Source of the DNA: Stenopsyche tienmushanensis
Lineage: Eukaryota > Arthropoda > Insecta > Trichoptera > Stenopsychidae
Direction of reading: 5' to 3'
NCBI GenBank assembly: GCA_008973525.1
Contig: WACJ01000402.1
Location: forward strand, 1,116,001-1,180,000
Length of the DNA stretch: 64,000 bases
Shown here: in pieces, positions 1-12,299 of the stretch
How the letters are laid out: every line of letters begins with the position of its first letter
How positions within the stretch are numbered: position 1 is the stretch's first letter
The notes under the pieces: model-generated
Told to the model about the DNA's origin: nothing
The model's input: only the letters and a program-made list of their open reading frames with translations
Databases searched by the model: none
Position numbers and translations under genes: made by a program

Positions 1-2880
1 ACGCGGCACGGAACGTGTTAAGTGTTACGCCCTAGCCCGTAACATCCTTATGAGGAAATTGGGGATTTTTATATTTAAGATGTTCCCACAGAAGCACAAG
101 CGATAGAATAACAGATAACAATCGACCACTGCAATCAAAATATCGATTGGAGATGTCCATTTTCGGAAGAAATATTTTATTTTATGGCTGTATAAGATAT
201 GCTGAATATCCATCTGTTGACTTTTTGTACTCTTGAGCGCATAAAAGGCGTAAGCCTCTTTTCCTGGCAGGAATAGAATTCCGTGAAAGGAGGATTGCGC
301 GCGTGCAAAAGTTTAAACCGTCGGCTAAAACGACTCCCTCGAGTCCCCGTACGGTTCTGATCATAATCCTTTCTTTAATTAAATTAGCAATCCTCACAAG
401 CTAGACTTAAATGGATCTAAATGATTCATATGCCAACAAGATTCAGGGAATTACGGCGAGCCAAGGTTGAAAGGATATTTTAGAAAATTTAATTTGAACT
501 GTATGAATGATTGCCAGAAACAGGAGTGTGTTAATTGTCTTTTTAGCAGTAGTAAAAGGTAGTAAGCTTTAATACTCTGGTGTAATTTTGACTTATTTAC
601 TATCCTTATGATCACTACTGCGATATCAAAGAAGTGCCCTGAATCCTCGAGGAATTTAAAGCATTCGAAACGAGCCTCTTTGTGAGAGACTGCAAAATTG
701 GCAATCCAAAGAGCGAGCTCCCGGATCCTGCCATTCAAATGATTTCGCCCATTACAAGATGAAAACCTAATTTCGGAGCATATGATCGTACGCTTTTTGC
801 CTATCCTTGTGTTCGTCCGTAAATAGAAGCACTACTAATCGATGACGTATTTAAGGCCGACTGAAACGGAACAGACTCCAAAATAGGAAACGTGCCCGCC
901 GTATGAACTCCTCGCTCCCCCACCGACGCCCCCTTCCGACCCGCGGCCGCCTCCTCTCGATTTCATCTCGTCGACTTTTTAATATCCATCGATTGTGTTT
1001 CTTGGACGTCCTGTCAATGGACGAATCCCCCGTCGCTGCAAATGCAATTATCCCCACGGCTGCGCTTGTGATTTATTTTCGCCGGTCAAAATTCATTTTC
1101 CGGCTTTTTTTTCGATTCACGGTCTTTTGTTTCACGTGGCTTTTAACACGTGTGGATTTTTTCAAAGCCCCGACAACGACAAAAAATGGCAACTTTAAGC
1201 GCGCGAGGGTATGCCAGATTAAAGCGAGCTTTTTCCATGACCCAGGCGATGGCGTGATTGTGTTCCATAAAAAGAGTCTCAGACTTCTTGCATACACGGA
1301 GAGCTGCGAGCGAAAATTTATATAAAGAATTTGCTACATTTTTTCGTTGAGCATCAGGAATTTCCAACCCCCTTTAAAAAGAGCTATTTCAAATTAATAA
1401 TTAAAGCACAAGTAAAAAAAAAAAACGCCACATGTTTTAATCATTGGTTTTGTATCAGTGTGCCGCTGTGGGAATGTCCAAACGTTTGTTTGCTGCCTGG
1501 GAGGAGCTTGGGGCGTAAGCGTTCCTCCCCCTTTAAAATCACCCTTTGTGTAAATTGTATGTCATTTAAAACTCTATAAGTATTTTATAATTGTAATATA
1601 GCCCGAGGCATGCATTGGAGTACTTATGGCTTTCATCTATTAACACATTCCCTAACGAATAATTACGCGTTGCGCAACAGAGATCTTTAAACACAATAGT
1701 TTTAGATCTTAGATCGTTGACAGTCATGATCTATTATATATTGATCTTGGAGGTTTCAAACTTTCTCTTGATATTATTCAATAGTCCTTTAGCTTTCTGA
1801 TTTCCAATTTTGAATCAATATTCATGTTTCCATGGCATAGAATGATAATCACGCAATTCGTATTTTAACTGCGGAAAGCTAAAATTTTGATTTGAAATTT
1901 TCTATTCAGTATTTGATTTATTAAAAAATAACAAGGAAGACAAAGCGTGTTATAGAAAAGTGCATCATAGAAGGGATTATGACAAATATATTTTTATTAT
2001 ATAGCAACAAATAATCCATTGAAGCCTTCTCAATGCTCATTCGAGGACGATAACGAGGTGATCGCAACTAATTATTTTAATTGACTTATTTACCACAACA
2101 TAATGACGAAATTGAAGGTTACTCAACACATTTTAGTCGGGCATTGACGCTCGCGAATTTACCATTACAGCGGGCGAAATTGCACACTGCGTGTGGTAAC
2201 ATAATCACATGCGAAAATCACTATACTTATTAAGCACAATCAAATATTTTTTTTATATAACTGCATCACTCAATCGACGAAAGAGGAATATACAATTTAT
2301 ACGTTTAAACATTAAACAATGTATATTATTAGTTATTATTCTTATAACCACTGAATAATGATTATATCAGTTCATCGATCATCTCGATTTCATCTACACG
2401 CATATGCCATAAATATACTTATCCATTTGAGCAGTATACTCGCGTATTTGCGATCGAATTCCAGTGATTCATAAAAGGCAATCTTACAAGTTGAGCTCGA
2501 AAAGAGTTTTGCGTACATCGTACAATTTTAAAGATCGATAACCCAAATTTATCGATTAATAATGATGACCCATATTAAAGATTTTTTGAGAAATTTGTAC
2601 GAATATAGCATCTAAGTTTATGATGATTTTAAATTATCTCAATACTCAAGGTGTTAAAGATCATGCAACATTTCCATGGCAGGATTGCAAACAATTTCTC
2701 CCCTGTCCAAATAATGTTTCAATTTTGACAGTTTTAAGACAAACGACGTTCGGATGAATTATTCGCGCGCTGTTTTCTGCGTGTTATTCGACACGCACGG
2801 CGTCTAACTTTTAATTAAATGTCTGTCGACGAAATGTTTTATTTGTTTTGATATGTATTTAACACTTTCTCTGTTTATTT
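1..2880. other. intronic DNA, no gene recognised
   Basis: I see no exon or transposase domain here. Positions 1-20 end in a GTGTTAA string like the right end of the TTAA-flanked elements described elsewhere, so a MITE may end at the window edge. A GC-rich, pyrimidine-strand patch lies at about 900-1050. TTAACACATT at about 1640 looks like a left end of the same MITE type, but I found no partner. At about 2590-2660 there is a stretch ending in CTCAAGGTGTTAAAG that also occurs at about 13930-13990. Confidence 0.5.
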
Positions 2881-2890
2881 ATATTTATAT

Positions 2891-2918
2891 GTTTTTTTTT
2901 CTTGTTTCAGGTAAGTCC
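2891..2918 (+). promoter_or_regulatory. candidate recursive (zero-length exon) splice site
   Basis: A long polypyrimidine tract ends in CAG at 2908-2910 and is followed at once by a consensus donor, GTAAGT, at 2911-2916. This juxtaposition of a strong 3' splice site and a strong 5' splice site is the known signature of a ratcheting point, where a very long intron is removed in steps and each step recreates a donor. It is on the same strand as syntaxin-1A, and the next syntaxin acceptor is 37.7 kb downstream, so it fits recursive removal of the long Syx1A intron. The motif is seen directly; its use in splicing is inferred. Confidence 0.7.
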
Positions 2919-3662
2919 ATTCTTGTCCAATACGCGATAGAATCGATTTTAGACCAGTAAGTTTTACGACATTTATCTTGTGTGCACCCAAAATTACTGT
3001 TCTTAGATATTTATTAGACTTGACATTATGTACAGGCGTCGTTATCTTTCTAAAAATAATAGTGGATGAGTATATAGTTTAATGTAGGGGGTGCGGCGAA
3101 ATAATGGCTCAATTTATGATGTTGCGCTGATGGCACTATGCCTGTATTAAAATTGATTAAACACGGGGATGAAATGTATGAAGAGTTTTCGCTTTTTTCT
3201 TTGAATAAATTTCGACAAGCGTTATCTTTTTTTGAATTTTTCTTTGTGATATATTACCTGCCACGGGGGCAGAATCGCGGTCGTTCGACTTGAAGAGCGC
3301 TCTTTTGACCCATTATTCACGGGCTTATTCCAGTGAACCGCGACATTTCGAGATAATCTTGACGACACAATGATAGATCATATCGGAGCTCTCTAATTTC
3401 GCTCCGGAGATCTTCGGGTCGCCAAAATTTCTTCTCCCCGGCGATACTTTCGTCCGATATAAGAGATCATGGGCTTAAATCTGAAAGGTTCCGCTGGGGG
3501 TGGCGCAGTCCCGCTCCCGATTCCGGCCTTATAGATTTATTGCCGAACCCTAAGACTCGGGACCCTTTCTTCGTAGATTTATGGGTGCGTTCTGTTTATA
3601 AACTTCCCTTAAGTCGTCGTCGTTTATAAAATGTTTTCGCGCATTCGCTTATAATCGAACTA

Positions 3663-4035
3663 TACAGGGTCTTTTAATAAGGACGCTCCGCTTTTAAATG
3701 TAAATAAAACAATCCAATGGAAGTAGTCTAAATGCGTTAAATTTCATGATCAAATAGCTCACGCAGAATGTCCATCAGTGGCACGACGAGAAATTGACTA
3801 CCTCAGGTTTTCCCGTACGCTCTCTCGCACAGCAGCGACATTTTTAGCAGACCTTGCATTTCGGTGACCCACAGGTTTTGGCTGATTATTAACAATATTT
3901 TGAGATCTCGTATTCATCTCGCATACAAGCAACGTACATTGGCATATTAGCGGGGTGGTTTAAAACACCCCCGGTGTTTATTTAAAGTGTGGGTTTTCGC
4001 ACGTCGAAAAACCTGTGCGGTTAGCACAACAGGTT
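3663..4035 (-). mobile_element. Tc1/mariner-type relic (N-terminal part)
   Basis: The sequence TACAGGGTCTTTTAATAAGG at 3663 looks like a TA target plus terminal repeat. Read on the minus strand, 3700-3930 gives a broken transposase DNA-binding region containing an RSAKNVAAVRESV segment, typical of mariner-like proteins with an N-terminal helix-turn-helix. Several in-frame stops show it is dead. The same protein motif recurs in a separate + strand relic at about 36.1-36.4 kb. The right terminus was not found. Confidence 0.55.
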
Positions 4036-5346
4036 ATCGCCTATGGTAATTCGTGCCAAATTGTGAAACAAAAATCCCATAATGTATCTTTCAATTAATC
4101 CGCATTTGGATTTATCTCTTTTCGATACCTACGTACACGTATATTGTCACGGAGTTGCGTCACATAATACATATGATATGCAAATCCCGGATCCACATCC
4201 CCCGTGGAACTTCATAATGTCATTTTAATATTATCATTTCATGAATGTTTAATTTTCACTTAAAATATTCAAATTTTATGACGATCACATAATACATTGA
4301 TTTTCTTCATTATGGCATACAGCAATTATGATTAAAAATATATTTTAATAAAGTTTTTGGGAAAATCTCTTTTGATTCGTCAATTCTAGCATTCTTCAGC
4401 GACTATATTGAGATCAGCGGTGGGATGCTGGGAAGCGACGTGTTATTTGTATAATATTCCGGAAAATATCCATGGTACACATAAAATTAGCATATTTTAT
4501 TCGCTTGAATTAGTGCGAAGAGATCAGTGGATTGATGTATTAAAATAATATACTAACAAAAATAAGATTATTTGTTGCAAAAACAATCGTAATTGGTGAT
4601 TGCTTTCGGTCTTCGTTCCGAAAATGAGGACACGATATTGGAGAATCTCTCGTTTCAAAAGTTTCTGACGTTATTATGAAAAGCGATTCGCTTTCCGTGA
4701 AACATCACAATATAAAGGTTAATAAATTTAAAGTTTACTCTGTTATTATTCAGTATCGCTTCCACGTCAGAGTTCGTCTTCTAGCGAGACAGCTGTCATT
4801 TGAATTCCGAAAATCTTGTGCGCAACACAGGAAACCTTCGTTTATAATACATTTGGGTGCAAGCGAAATTTAAATGGATTATTTTTGTTCGATATTTTTT
4901 TACACTATTTAAAGCAAGTCATTGGTGGTCGATCGACGATAGAAGTTGTTTTGTATATATAATATGTGTTTGTGTAATATATAATAAAATTGGCAAACTA
5001 CTGGTCTAATAGAGGGCGAGGCGGCGCATGCGCGTGGCGTATCTATGATCACAAACGGTTCTTGCTCTCTTTCTGATCAACCGTCGCTTGGAGTTACACC
5101 CCTATGCAGGTTTTACTTCAAAAAGGACAATACATTGTACAATGTATCCTCCTGTGCCAGAGTTTCATCAAAAATTATAGATTTACTAATTATTTAGCAG
5201 CGATCAGAGAAGCATGAACAAGAATGCAAATGTTGAAAGGCATACATTTGCGTCCACGACATCCTGTCGAGTCGGAACTTCTTTGCATAACAATTCGCTT
5301 GTGTCGCTCGAACGGCAACTTTCTTATCGGTTTACGCGAGGTCAAT
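4036..5346. other. intronic DNA, no gene recognised
   Basis: AT-rich sequence without recognisable coding potential. A perfect 18-bp palindrome, ATACATTGTACAATGTAT, sits at 5130-5147. Nothing else stands out. Confidence 0.5.
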
Positions 5347-5355
5347 TCATTTACC

Positions 5356-5605
5356 TGAAATACTCTCCAAAATAAATAGCTTTAATTCTCTAAATGGCAC
5401 TTGACATTTGACATGGCCGTCCGATGATGTCATTACGCCAAGAACAGACTCGGGGTCAATTGCATAATTGAACCCCCGGACCGCACTGAGTGGATTAGTG
5501 TAAAATTCAATGCCGGGAAGGTCAGTTCCATCAGTTGATCCGATGATGAATCTGATCGTATAATGAGATCTGTGATTTCGCGGTCTGCGTAACCTCCTGA
5601 ATAAT
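5356..5605 (-). other. exon-like ORF of unknown function
   Basis: On the minus strand an open frame of about 80 codons is bounded by a plausible acceptor (TTCATTATTCAG) and ends at a good donor (CAG followed by GTAAAT, near 5357-5352). The translated segment reads like ordinary globular protein, for example IRFIIGSTDGTDLPGIEFY and DPESVLGVMTSSDGHVK, rather than low-complexity shadow. I do not recognise the family. It could be an exon of a nested minus-strand gene, a transposon fragment or chance. An overlapping ORF in another frame (5531-5803) weakens the case. Confidence 0.25.
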
Positions 5606-6247
5606 GAAGCGATCAATTTCATTCATATCTCGGTCGGAGGACCTTCCCGGAGGATGCGTGCTCCGGCCTCTCGGAGCCAAATTTGAATTATTGCCGGCAC
5701 GCCTCCCTCTCACCGGGGAGAGCGTAGATTGATAAAAGGCTTTGTTTTTATATGATGTTTCCATTATCGTTCCAAGAATCGTATTATTCCCCCACGCGCT
5801 CAAGATGTTTGATTATGGCTGCTTTGGACTATTTGGACGCATTTCAGTCACAACTGTTTGCAGAATGTTATCCGCGTTTGCGAAGCGCAAACGGTATGTC
5901 GTCTGCAATTAGTTAATCTTGGGATATCCGAAAATTGCCGAACAACGATGATGCTCACATGAATTGTTTGGTTTCCACGGGGAACTTCGCAATGTGACAT
6001 GTATTCTTCGGTATTTAAATTTTGTAATCCCGTGTCGTCGAAATCGATAGTTCCCCCATCCCCAACGCTCTCTCCATTTTATATCTCTTATATCAAAGTC
6101 ACGCGATAGATTGGTGCCTGATCGGATGACCAATATAAATACTCTACATTGTCGATCAAATACAAACGAGACCATTTATATATACGGCCAAAATTATTGG
6201 GCGCCTTGTTAAGTTTTAATTTTTTGAGCATTTGAGCTTGAGCAATA

Positions 6248-6952
6248 TACAGTGTGTAAATAATCAATATTTTATTGGATCATGTTTATGTAGGCAATGA
6301 TTATTTTCGGCATGGTGTTCATTAACTTCACTGGATATGCTATTCTTGTCGTCTTTAATATATGCCATATATGTTGTGTTGGATATAGGCTCGCGAACCG
6401 ATCCGGGAGATGCATGTTGTAAAAATCTCTGTGTGTCGCGCGCGGGTTCGTTCGATATCGAGTCGCGAAACTCAGAGTGGGAGTCAGAAAATGGTCCGGC
6501 GTAATTAACACGACGTTCTTAGTCAACATCATTATAATTGCGTTGAGAGAAGTACCCCAGTTGCGAGAACGGAGAACTTTTTTCCGATATTTCAGAGACT
6601 TACTGATGATGATCCTACCTAATGTTTTGCAACATTTACTGTAAATACGAGTATATTCTAATGAGAAAGGCGCATATTTACTACGAGTAGGGAATCGTTT
6701 TTGACCGTAATAGTCATCGCCTTCCGAGAACACTTTTTCCTTGTTTGATAAAGAAAACTGCTTTATAAGTAGTAAATTTTCGAGATGGCGCATCTCATGG
6801 TACGTTTTTACATGATAATTTGTTCGCTGGTTTTCAGCATTCGTGTATAAAAATGGAACTAATTTACAAGCATTTAAGTAGCTTAAATTAAAAATAATTG
6901 TTGGACATTTCGTACGCGAGTTTATCCCCAACCCTCGTGCCACGCACGCCAC
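6248..6952 (-). mobile_element. 226-codon ORF, possible Tc1-like relic
   Basis: This is the longest uninterrupted ORF in the window (6272-6952, minus strand). Its last quarter, LPDRFASLYPTQHIWHILKT, loosely resembles the C-terminal SPDLxPIEHxWD block of Tc1-like transposases. Just beyond the stop a TACAGTGTGTAAATAATC string could be a TA target plus terminal repeat. The N-terminal three quarters are unrecognised, no catalytic aspartates can be placed, and no left terminal repeat was found. It could instead be a chance ORF. Confidence 0.3.
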
Positions 6953-7672
6953 CCCCGTCGCATAGTTCGACCCCCTGCCGCCCGGCTGTGCTTTTAAAAA
7001 ACATCGTCCACATTTAAAACGCCTAATGTTAGAAATTTATGAACAAAGAAAATTAAATTAGAGCCTCGCTATTCATCAGCGCGGTTAATTTAACGCCACC
7101 CTATCGCGCCTCCAGATTATAATTTTATAAATTCAGGGGCGCCTCGTAGAATGCACGAACTGCTCAAATTTTTCGGAGGCCATGAACTAACTACCCGCTA
7201 CGATAATATTGAACGTTATGCATACCGCAGGCTCGCCCGCCGCCCCCTCATCCACCCCGTGTCAACTCTGCGCCCATAAACGTAAATACGAGCGGCACTG
7301 GAATAACTCTTTTTGTTCTGCGCGTACGAAAACAAACATGAAGAAGCCATTCGATGGGGGGACGCTCCTCGTTAACGGAACGGCCCTGCCGATCTTCGGA
7401 TCTACGTTTTTATTTTTAGACCGGGGAAGATTCGATTAAGCTCGTTACTGGATCCGACGAGAGGACGGGACAATAATCCGATAATTCGACTCGCATGATA
7501 GTTATACCTCGACATATATTCTAGTGTTATTTTGTATCGTCTCTTTGTTTCTTTTCGAAGACCGTCCCTGCGCTATCCCAGGTGCTTTTAATTTCGTTAG
7601 GCGATCAAATAAGAACTCGTGACATATCTTCAGAGATAGACATAATAACTGCTATTTGTTTTACAAATACCG
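6953..7672. other. intronic DNA, no gene recognised
   Basis: No supported gene or named repeat was seen in this interval. Confidence 0.4.
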
Positions 7673-7800
7673 TTCAATCCTTTGGTTAGTGAGTTAATTT
7701 TTTGCCTTTTGATTGATTCTTTGTGTTCATAAAATTTGCTTGGAAAAATTTAATTGAAAGGTATCAAAATAATAAAAAAAGAGTATATGCAATATTTGAC
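7673..7800 (+). repeat. interspersed repeat, copy related to 51327-51547
   Basis: It starts CCTTTGGTTAGTGAGTTAAT and shares GATTGATTCTTTGTRTTCAT and following AT-rich sequence with the element at 51327-51547, which has inverted AACCCTTTGAT ends. This copy lacks a clear right end, and a different repeat begins nearby. Confidence 0.5.
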
Positions 7801-7875
7801 ATCATAGGGCATCGAATAGAAAGACTCTTCTTTATGTAACTTTTCATTCAGCATGAGAGAGCGGAATTTGGCTGC

Positions 7876-7995
7876 GGAAAGGACGTCCTTCCGCAACCAA
7901 GGCCAACCGCCGATTCTTTTCGACTCCCGCCTCCTGCGTGTCACCACCCAATCGGCAACGGTGCACGCGCAAGAAGCGATCGGTCGGTAATTGCA
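7876..7995 (-). repeat. interspersed repeat, inverted relative to 33480-33600
   Basis: About 115 bp containing GGCGGGAGTCGA and GCGCGTGCACCGTTGCC (minus sense) recur in opposite orientation at 33480-33600. Both copies run from the CGCGTGCACC segment to a GGACGTCC/AGACGTCC segment near GCAGCC. The repeat is GC-richer than its surroundings, which creates overlapping open frames, so I do not call a gene. The family is not identified. Confidence 0.6.
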
Positions 7996-7999
7996 TTCC

Positions 8000-9500
8000 A
8001 TTACATCGAGGAAGAAATATTGTATTGCTGGAAGGGATGGAGGCAGTGGTGAAACTAACCATGCGATGAGTATTTATTTCTGGTTCCAATATTGAGTAAG
8101 GCGCGAAGAAAGGTGGTGTCGCTATGTGAAAACGTTGCCGCAAAACGTGTGGGAATTCTAAGAATAGATCCTCGAGCCACATTAAAGCAAACCCCACTGG
8201 CGGTCCAAAATCTTCCGCCACAAAAGCAAAGCTCTCTACGCTAATGCGTCTATAATTTTAGTCGAACCGCTGTTAAGGCGAACGATCTGCATTTGATGGA
8301 AGCAATCGATCGGCGAGAATTTAATTTAAATTCAAAATCGCAATGTGTAAACGCGGGCGTTTAGAAGCCTTCGAAAAAACAACGAGAACGCTATAACACT
8401 ATATTTATTATTTATTAAAAAGCCATTCCATTGCGTCGTTGATGAGCCGCAATCATTTGCGTTAATAATTTGAAGCAGCGAATGGCCGCGATTGAGCAAG
8501 GACTTGTGCAGATCATATCTGTATTGTTTTTTTTTTTTTTTTTAAATATAAGTTGCAGGTTCGTAGGGGGAGCGTTCATGATTGATTTCAAGATTTAACC
8601 TCTTTGGCACTGGGTCGTCGCTTTTGCACAAAGAGAAAAATTTTGCCAATAACTTGCTAAATGGTTAATATCGAATTAACGTGAATGTATAAATGTAGAG
8701 TTTTGAAGTTTTGAAATTTGCTTCGCCATAAAAAACACTTGTTGAGTAGTCGAACGCGGCTCTCTTCAGCGAGCTCGAGAGGCGCTCGCCAATTATTGAG
8801 TCTCATGGCCCTATTGTCAGACAGGATCGATTTAATTTAAAAGCCTTTTTAAAGCCGCGGTTGCATCTGCTTGAATAAAACGCCTTTTAATATGCGATTT
8901 TTTCACATACGACAGCACGTAAGGTTTCTATGTATATTAAAAACGTAAACCGTACCATGACATTAATACTATTATCAAAACGAGGGTCAGAAGTTAATAC
9001 TTTAGCAGGCGACAAATTCACACCAGGTCAACCCTCAAAGCTCTTCCCACCCAAATAAGCTTCGGATAAATTCGCTTTTGAAGATGCTATATTTTTGGTC
9101 ATAAAACCGATCGTGCTTATGTTTAAAGTTCGCGGTCTTTTGTGTGTCAGGACTCGATTTGTTATTGGGGGTTGGGCGATTTTTACATTGTATTTCATGC
9201 GTCCCAGACAGATTTTCACCTTTGGAGGATCTCCGCGCTATTTTTGCACACATTCGTGAAGGCTCACGTACTAACGAAGCGTGTGCCTTGCGATCCCCCC
9301 ATTTACGTGTTTCACTGAAGGCCGCTGGTGGGTGAAGCGGGCGGGGGGCGGCGGGCGGCGAGCGGCGGGTGGCGAGCGGGCTTCGCCCCATCCCCCGTCC
9401 CACCGTCAAGGTTACTGTGCCGGGGCCGGTCAGAACCGAGCGTCATGTAAATCTGGCAGGGCTGCGATTTTTGTCGATTTGTCATCCCCTCTCGTCGTTC
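8000..9500. other. intronic DNA with simple-sequence patches
   Basis: No gene recognised. A poly-T run lies at about 8526-8543 and a G-rich GGCGGGC/GGCGAGC simple-sequence tract at about 9335-9380. TTAACCTCTTTGGCAC at about 8598 and TTAACCCTTTGGCGC at about 9510 look like isolated piggyBac-type left ends, with no partner found. Confidence 0.4.
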
Positions 9501-10531
9501 CCGCTTCAAATTAACCCTTTGGCGCTTAAATATTTTTCGCGATTTTTGGCGGGTTGCTCCCCCCCCCCCCTTTCATCGACACATGTTTTCTATTTTCAGC
9601 GCTTGTTTACTGTATGATAAGCTCTATCGGGAATGCAAACGAAAGCATTAAATATGCGAGTCGATAAATTTTAGATCCGCTCCCGCGATCCGACCGTTTC
9701 TTTGTTGCGTCACGCGGAAAAGTCACCCCGACAGCCGCCCTTAAAACGTGCGACTTTCGGGCGAATCGCTATGATATCTTTCATCGTTCGTGGCGGTGGT
9801 TTACGACCCGACAATTTCGCACTTTGTATAAACGTGTTGATTTCAACCCGCAGATATTTCATTAGGGAACAATAAAAATAATTATAAGAACCGTGCTAAT
9901 CGCAGCGCTCAAATTGTAACGCCTCCCCTTTCGACGCGCGTACCTTTTGACGAATATCCGAAGACTTTCGATCATTTAACCCGTCGAATCTGGGGTTGTC
10001 GAAAATGGAGATTTATAATAAAAATGCCCCAAGATATGATGCTTCCTCCGGGCATTGCCTGAATTAGTTATTAGGCCATCGAAACTGTATAAAGACCATT
10101 TCAGTTTTCTCACAGGCGACCTCTTGAATTATCTATTTATGCTAAATGTGACTGTGCATAAGTAATATTATTAAATCGACTCGCCTTTCTCGGAATATTA
10201 TGCATTTCGATGAATAATTTAATTTCTCCCACTTAGCATCTTCGCCATGCTAAGCTATGGGATTTTAAATTTCACCGTGGATGAAGATATCGCCATCCTT
10301 CCTATCCCAACTTTATGAATCCGCTCTCGGTTCAAATATCAAATTTCATTTGAAAAGTCGAAAAAAAGCCTTTTTAAATACTCTCGGTATTTCAAAAGCG
10401 TCGTATAAACCACGTTAGCGATTAATTTTATTTTAAAACATGGTAATATTACTCATTAATAATAGATATTCTGTAATATAATTGATCCCTTTTATTGTGA
10501 AAACTTTCCGGCTTAGAAGCATAAAACGATT

Positions 10532-10777
10532 TTAAATGCATTTCCACTTAAGCTGCAACCGCTTTTTAAACAGTTTTTCTCTCAGGCTGTGCTCCATGGA
10601 CCTTAAAGGGTGGTAATCTGTCGGGGCGAGGTCCGGTGAATATAGACAATACGGTAAAACTTCCCAGTTTAATTCCCGTATTTTATCCATTATTATCAAT
10701 TTATCCTTATGAGCAGCGTCGTCTTCTTTCTGTTCAATATATGCAGACGCTTCTAATTTAATTTTTGATGCAAACAT
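10532..10777 (-). mobile_element. mariner transposase relic, C-terminal part
   Basis: The minus-strand frame reads WEVLPYCLYSPDLAPTDYH followed by RSMEHSLREKLFKK. This matches the C-terminal catalytic block of mariner (DD34D) transposases, in which YSPDLAPSDYHLF carries the third catalytic Asp, followed by the conserved HSLREKRF helix. Upstream sequence in the frame is not mariner-like and the first two Asp residues are missing, so the element is a fragment. Confidence 0.8.
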
Positions 10778-10979
10778 TCAAATTGGTATGTTATTCATAA
10801 TGAATTGTTCCCCGCATATGTTGGAATAGAGGTTTTTTTTTTGAGGAAGCCATTGATTTTTTTGCCGTGTATTATCGTAAATCACGAATTAAAATGCTAT
10901 TCAAAAATGCGTCATGTCATGTTCGATGAAAGCGTGCGGTACTCATCCATCCTACCACACAACACCCATCCTATTCATT

Positions 10980-11227
10980 TTAACCGGTTGACGCACACGT
11001 CTGGAATAACGATTTTCGCAATTTATGAACGTGAAATTGGAGTTAAACCATCGCTAAAACAATTATTATTGTTTTAAATAAATGACATCGATTGTTGACA
11101 GTAGCGTTATCTGCCTCATTTCAATTCTCAGAGAAGTTTGTTTTCGTTTTGATGAGTTTCGCGCAAAAAGCAAGTATTATCTGCTGACGCATGACGGGAT
11201 TTGACGGCTGTGTACGCCAAAGTGTTA
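10980..11227. mobile_element. TTAA-flanked MITE (piggyBac type)
   Basis: TTAA at 10980-10983 is followed by CCGGTTGACGCACACG, and TTAA at 11224-11227 is preceded by TGTGTACGCCAAAGTG. Inverted, the two ends agree at most positions. About 248 bp of non-coding sequence lies between. TTAA targets are the hallmark of piggyBac-mobilised elements. The call rests on the inverted ends and target sites only. Confidence 0.55.
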
Positions 11228-12055
11228 AACGCTCTCGATGGGAGTCTTTGCAGTGATTCTTCGATTTTTTATCGATTAGGGATTTTATTGCACCGTTATC
11301 AAAATTCGAATATTTTTCCGGTTTTCAATTCATCTTCTTAAGCTTTTATAGCCGATTTAAATTTCTGGAGGTATTATTGGGATATGCGTACTGTTACCAC
11401 TTCGCCATAAGCATATTTTAGTGTTTTATTGGCTTTTGTGACATTCCAACCCAATTCAAAAAATGTAGCATAAAATGCCGGATTTGGGCTTCGTTGGTTT
11501 TCTGCTCATATTATAGCGGTAATAAAAATACTCTTTTCCTGTGTCTGAGGGTTTGTTTCAATTTTTTTGATATATTTCTGGTTCCCCTGACATTTTAAGT
11601 AATAAGAAGGTTTCTGTTTCTGTTACCAGAAAGACTCCCAAAGCTTTAATGAACAAGTTAATGTAATTAAAGCAAATTGAAAAGTTCGGGCAAGGAAAAC
11701 TTTTCATCGTTCACTTTAAAAATAGACAAATGTGGGGACATGTGTCCGTAAATAAATGTGGTTGTACTAAGTACAAAATAAAAGTCTTTCAGCTTGAATA
11801 TATAATGCTCGTTGCGATTGATTTAATTTTTTGTTTGTCGTTTGTCGCCAAAAAATATGGTTGATTTTCTTAACAATAATTTAGTATATTAGACTGTCGC
11901 GACTGAGTATTTTAGACTGACGCGAGTCATGTTTATATATTTCTAATTATGTTTAAAACGGGCACACGATCGCGCTTAGTAATTATTAGCAGGGTAAATT
12001 ATTCCATTATGGTGGCTATTTTTTTATCGAGAAGGCTGTCTATTGATAAGTTAGT
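11228..12055. other. intronic DNA, no gene recognised
   Basis: AT-rich sequence; I see no supported feature. Confidence 0.4.
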
Positions 12056-12061
12056 AGTGTA

Positions 12062-12290
12062 GATACATGGACCCGCAAGTCGTTTCCAAGCTCCAAAATG
12101 GATCCATTCGCTATCGGATGGCAGTTAATGTAAAGTCGACGTTCTCGATCTTTATTTTCCTCGGAGAAAGACTCCCAGCTGCGAGACGGCCGATGAACCG
12201 ACGGAAAGAATACGTCTTCTTGCGGCTATCGCTCGACTTTGTTTATTCGCGCATTCGAATTTTATCTCGGGCGAAGAGTGGATTCGCATT
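12062..12290 (+). repeat. interspersed repeat family A, copy 1
   Basis: It contains TTCGCTATCGGATGGC and GTAAAGTCGACGTTCTCG, shared with copies at about 29855-29990 (same orientation), 32250-32535 (inverted) and 35930-36045 (inverted). The shared core runs from the AAGTCGACGTTCT box, across a variable AT-rich linker, to a CTCCCAGCTGCGAGA-like box and a GGCTATCG box. The family is not recognised. Its multiple GC-rich boxes suggest a non-autonomous DNA element. Confidence 0.6.
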
Positions 12291-12299
12291 GTGGCACGT

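Noticed and set aside
903..1325. 140-codon + strand ORF with overlapping frames on both strands
   Set aside because: Open on several frames because of a GC-rich patch; no protein motif.
7844..8221. 125-codon minus-strand ORF
   Set aside because: Half of it is the GC-rich repeat shared with 33480-33600; the other copy does not keep the same frame and no domain is seen.
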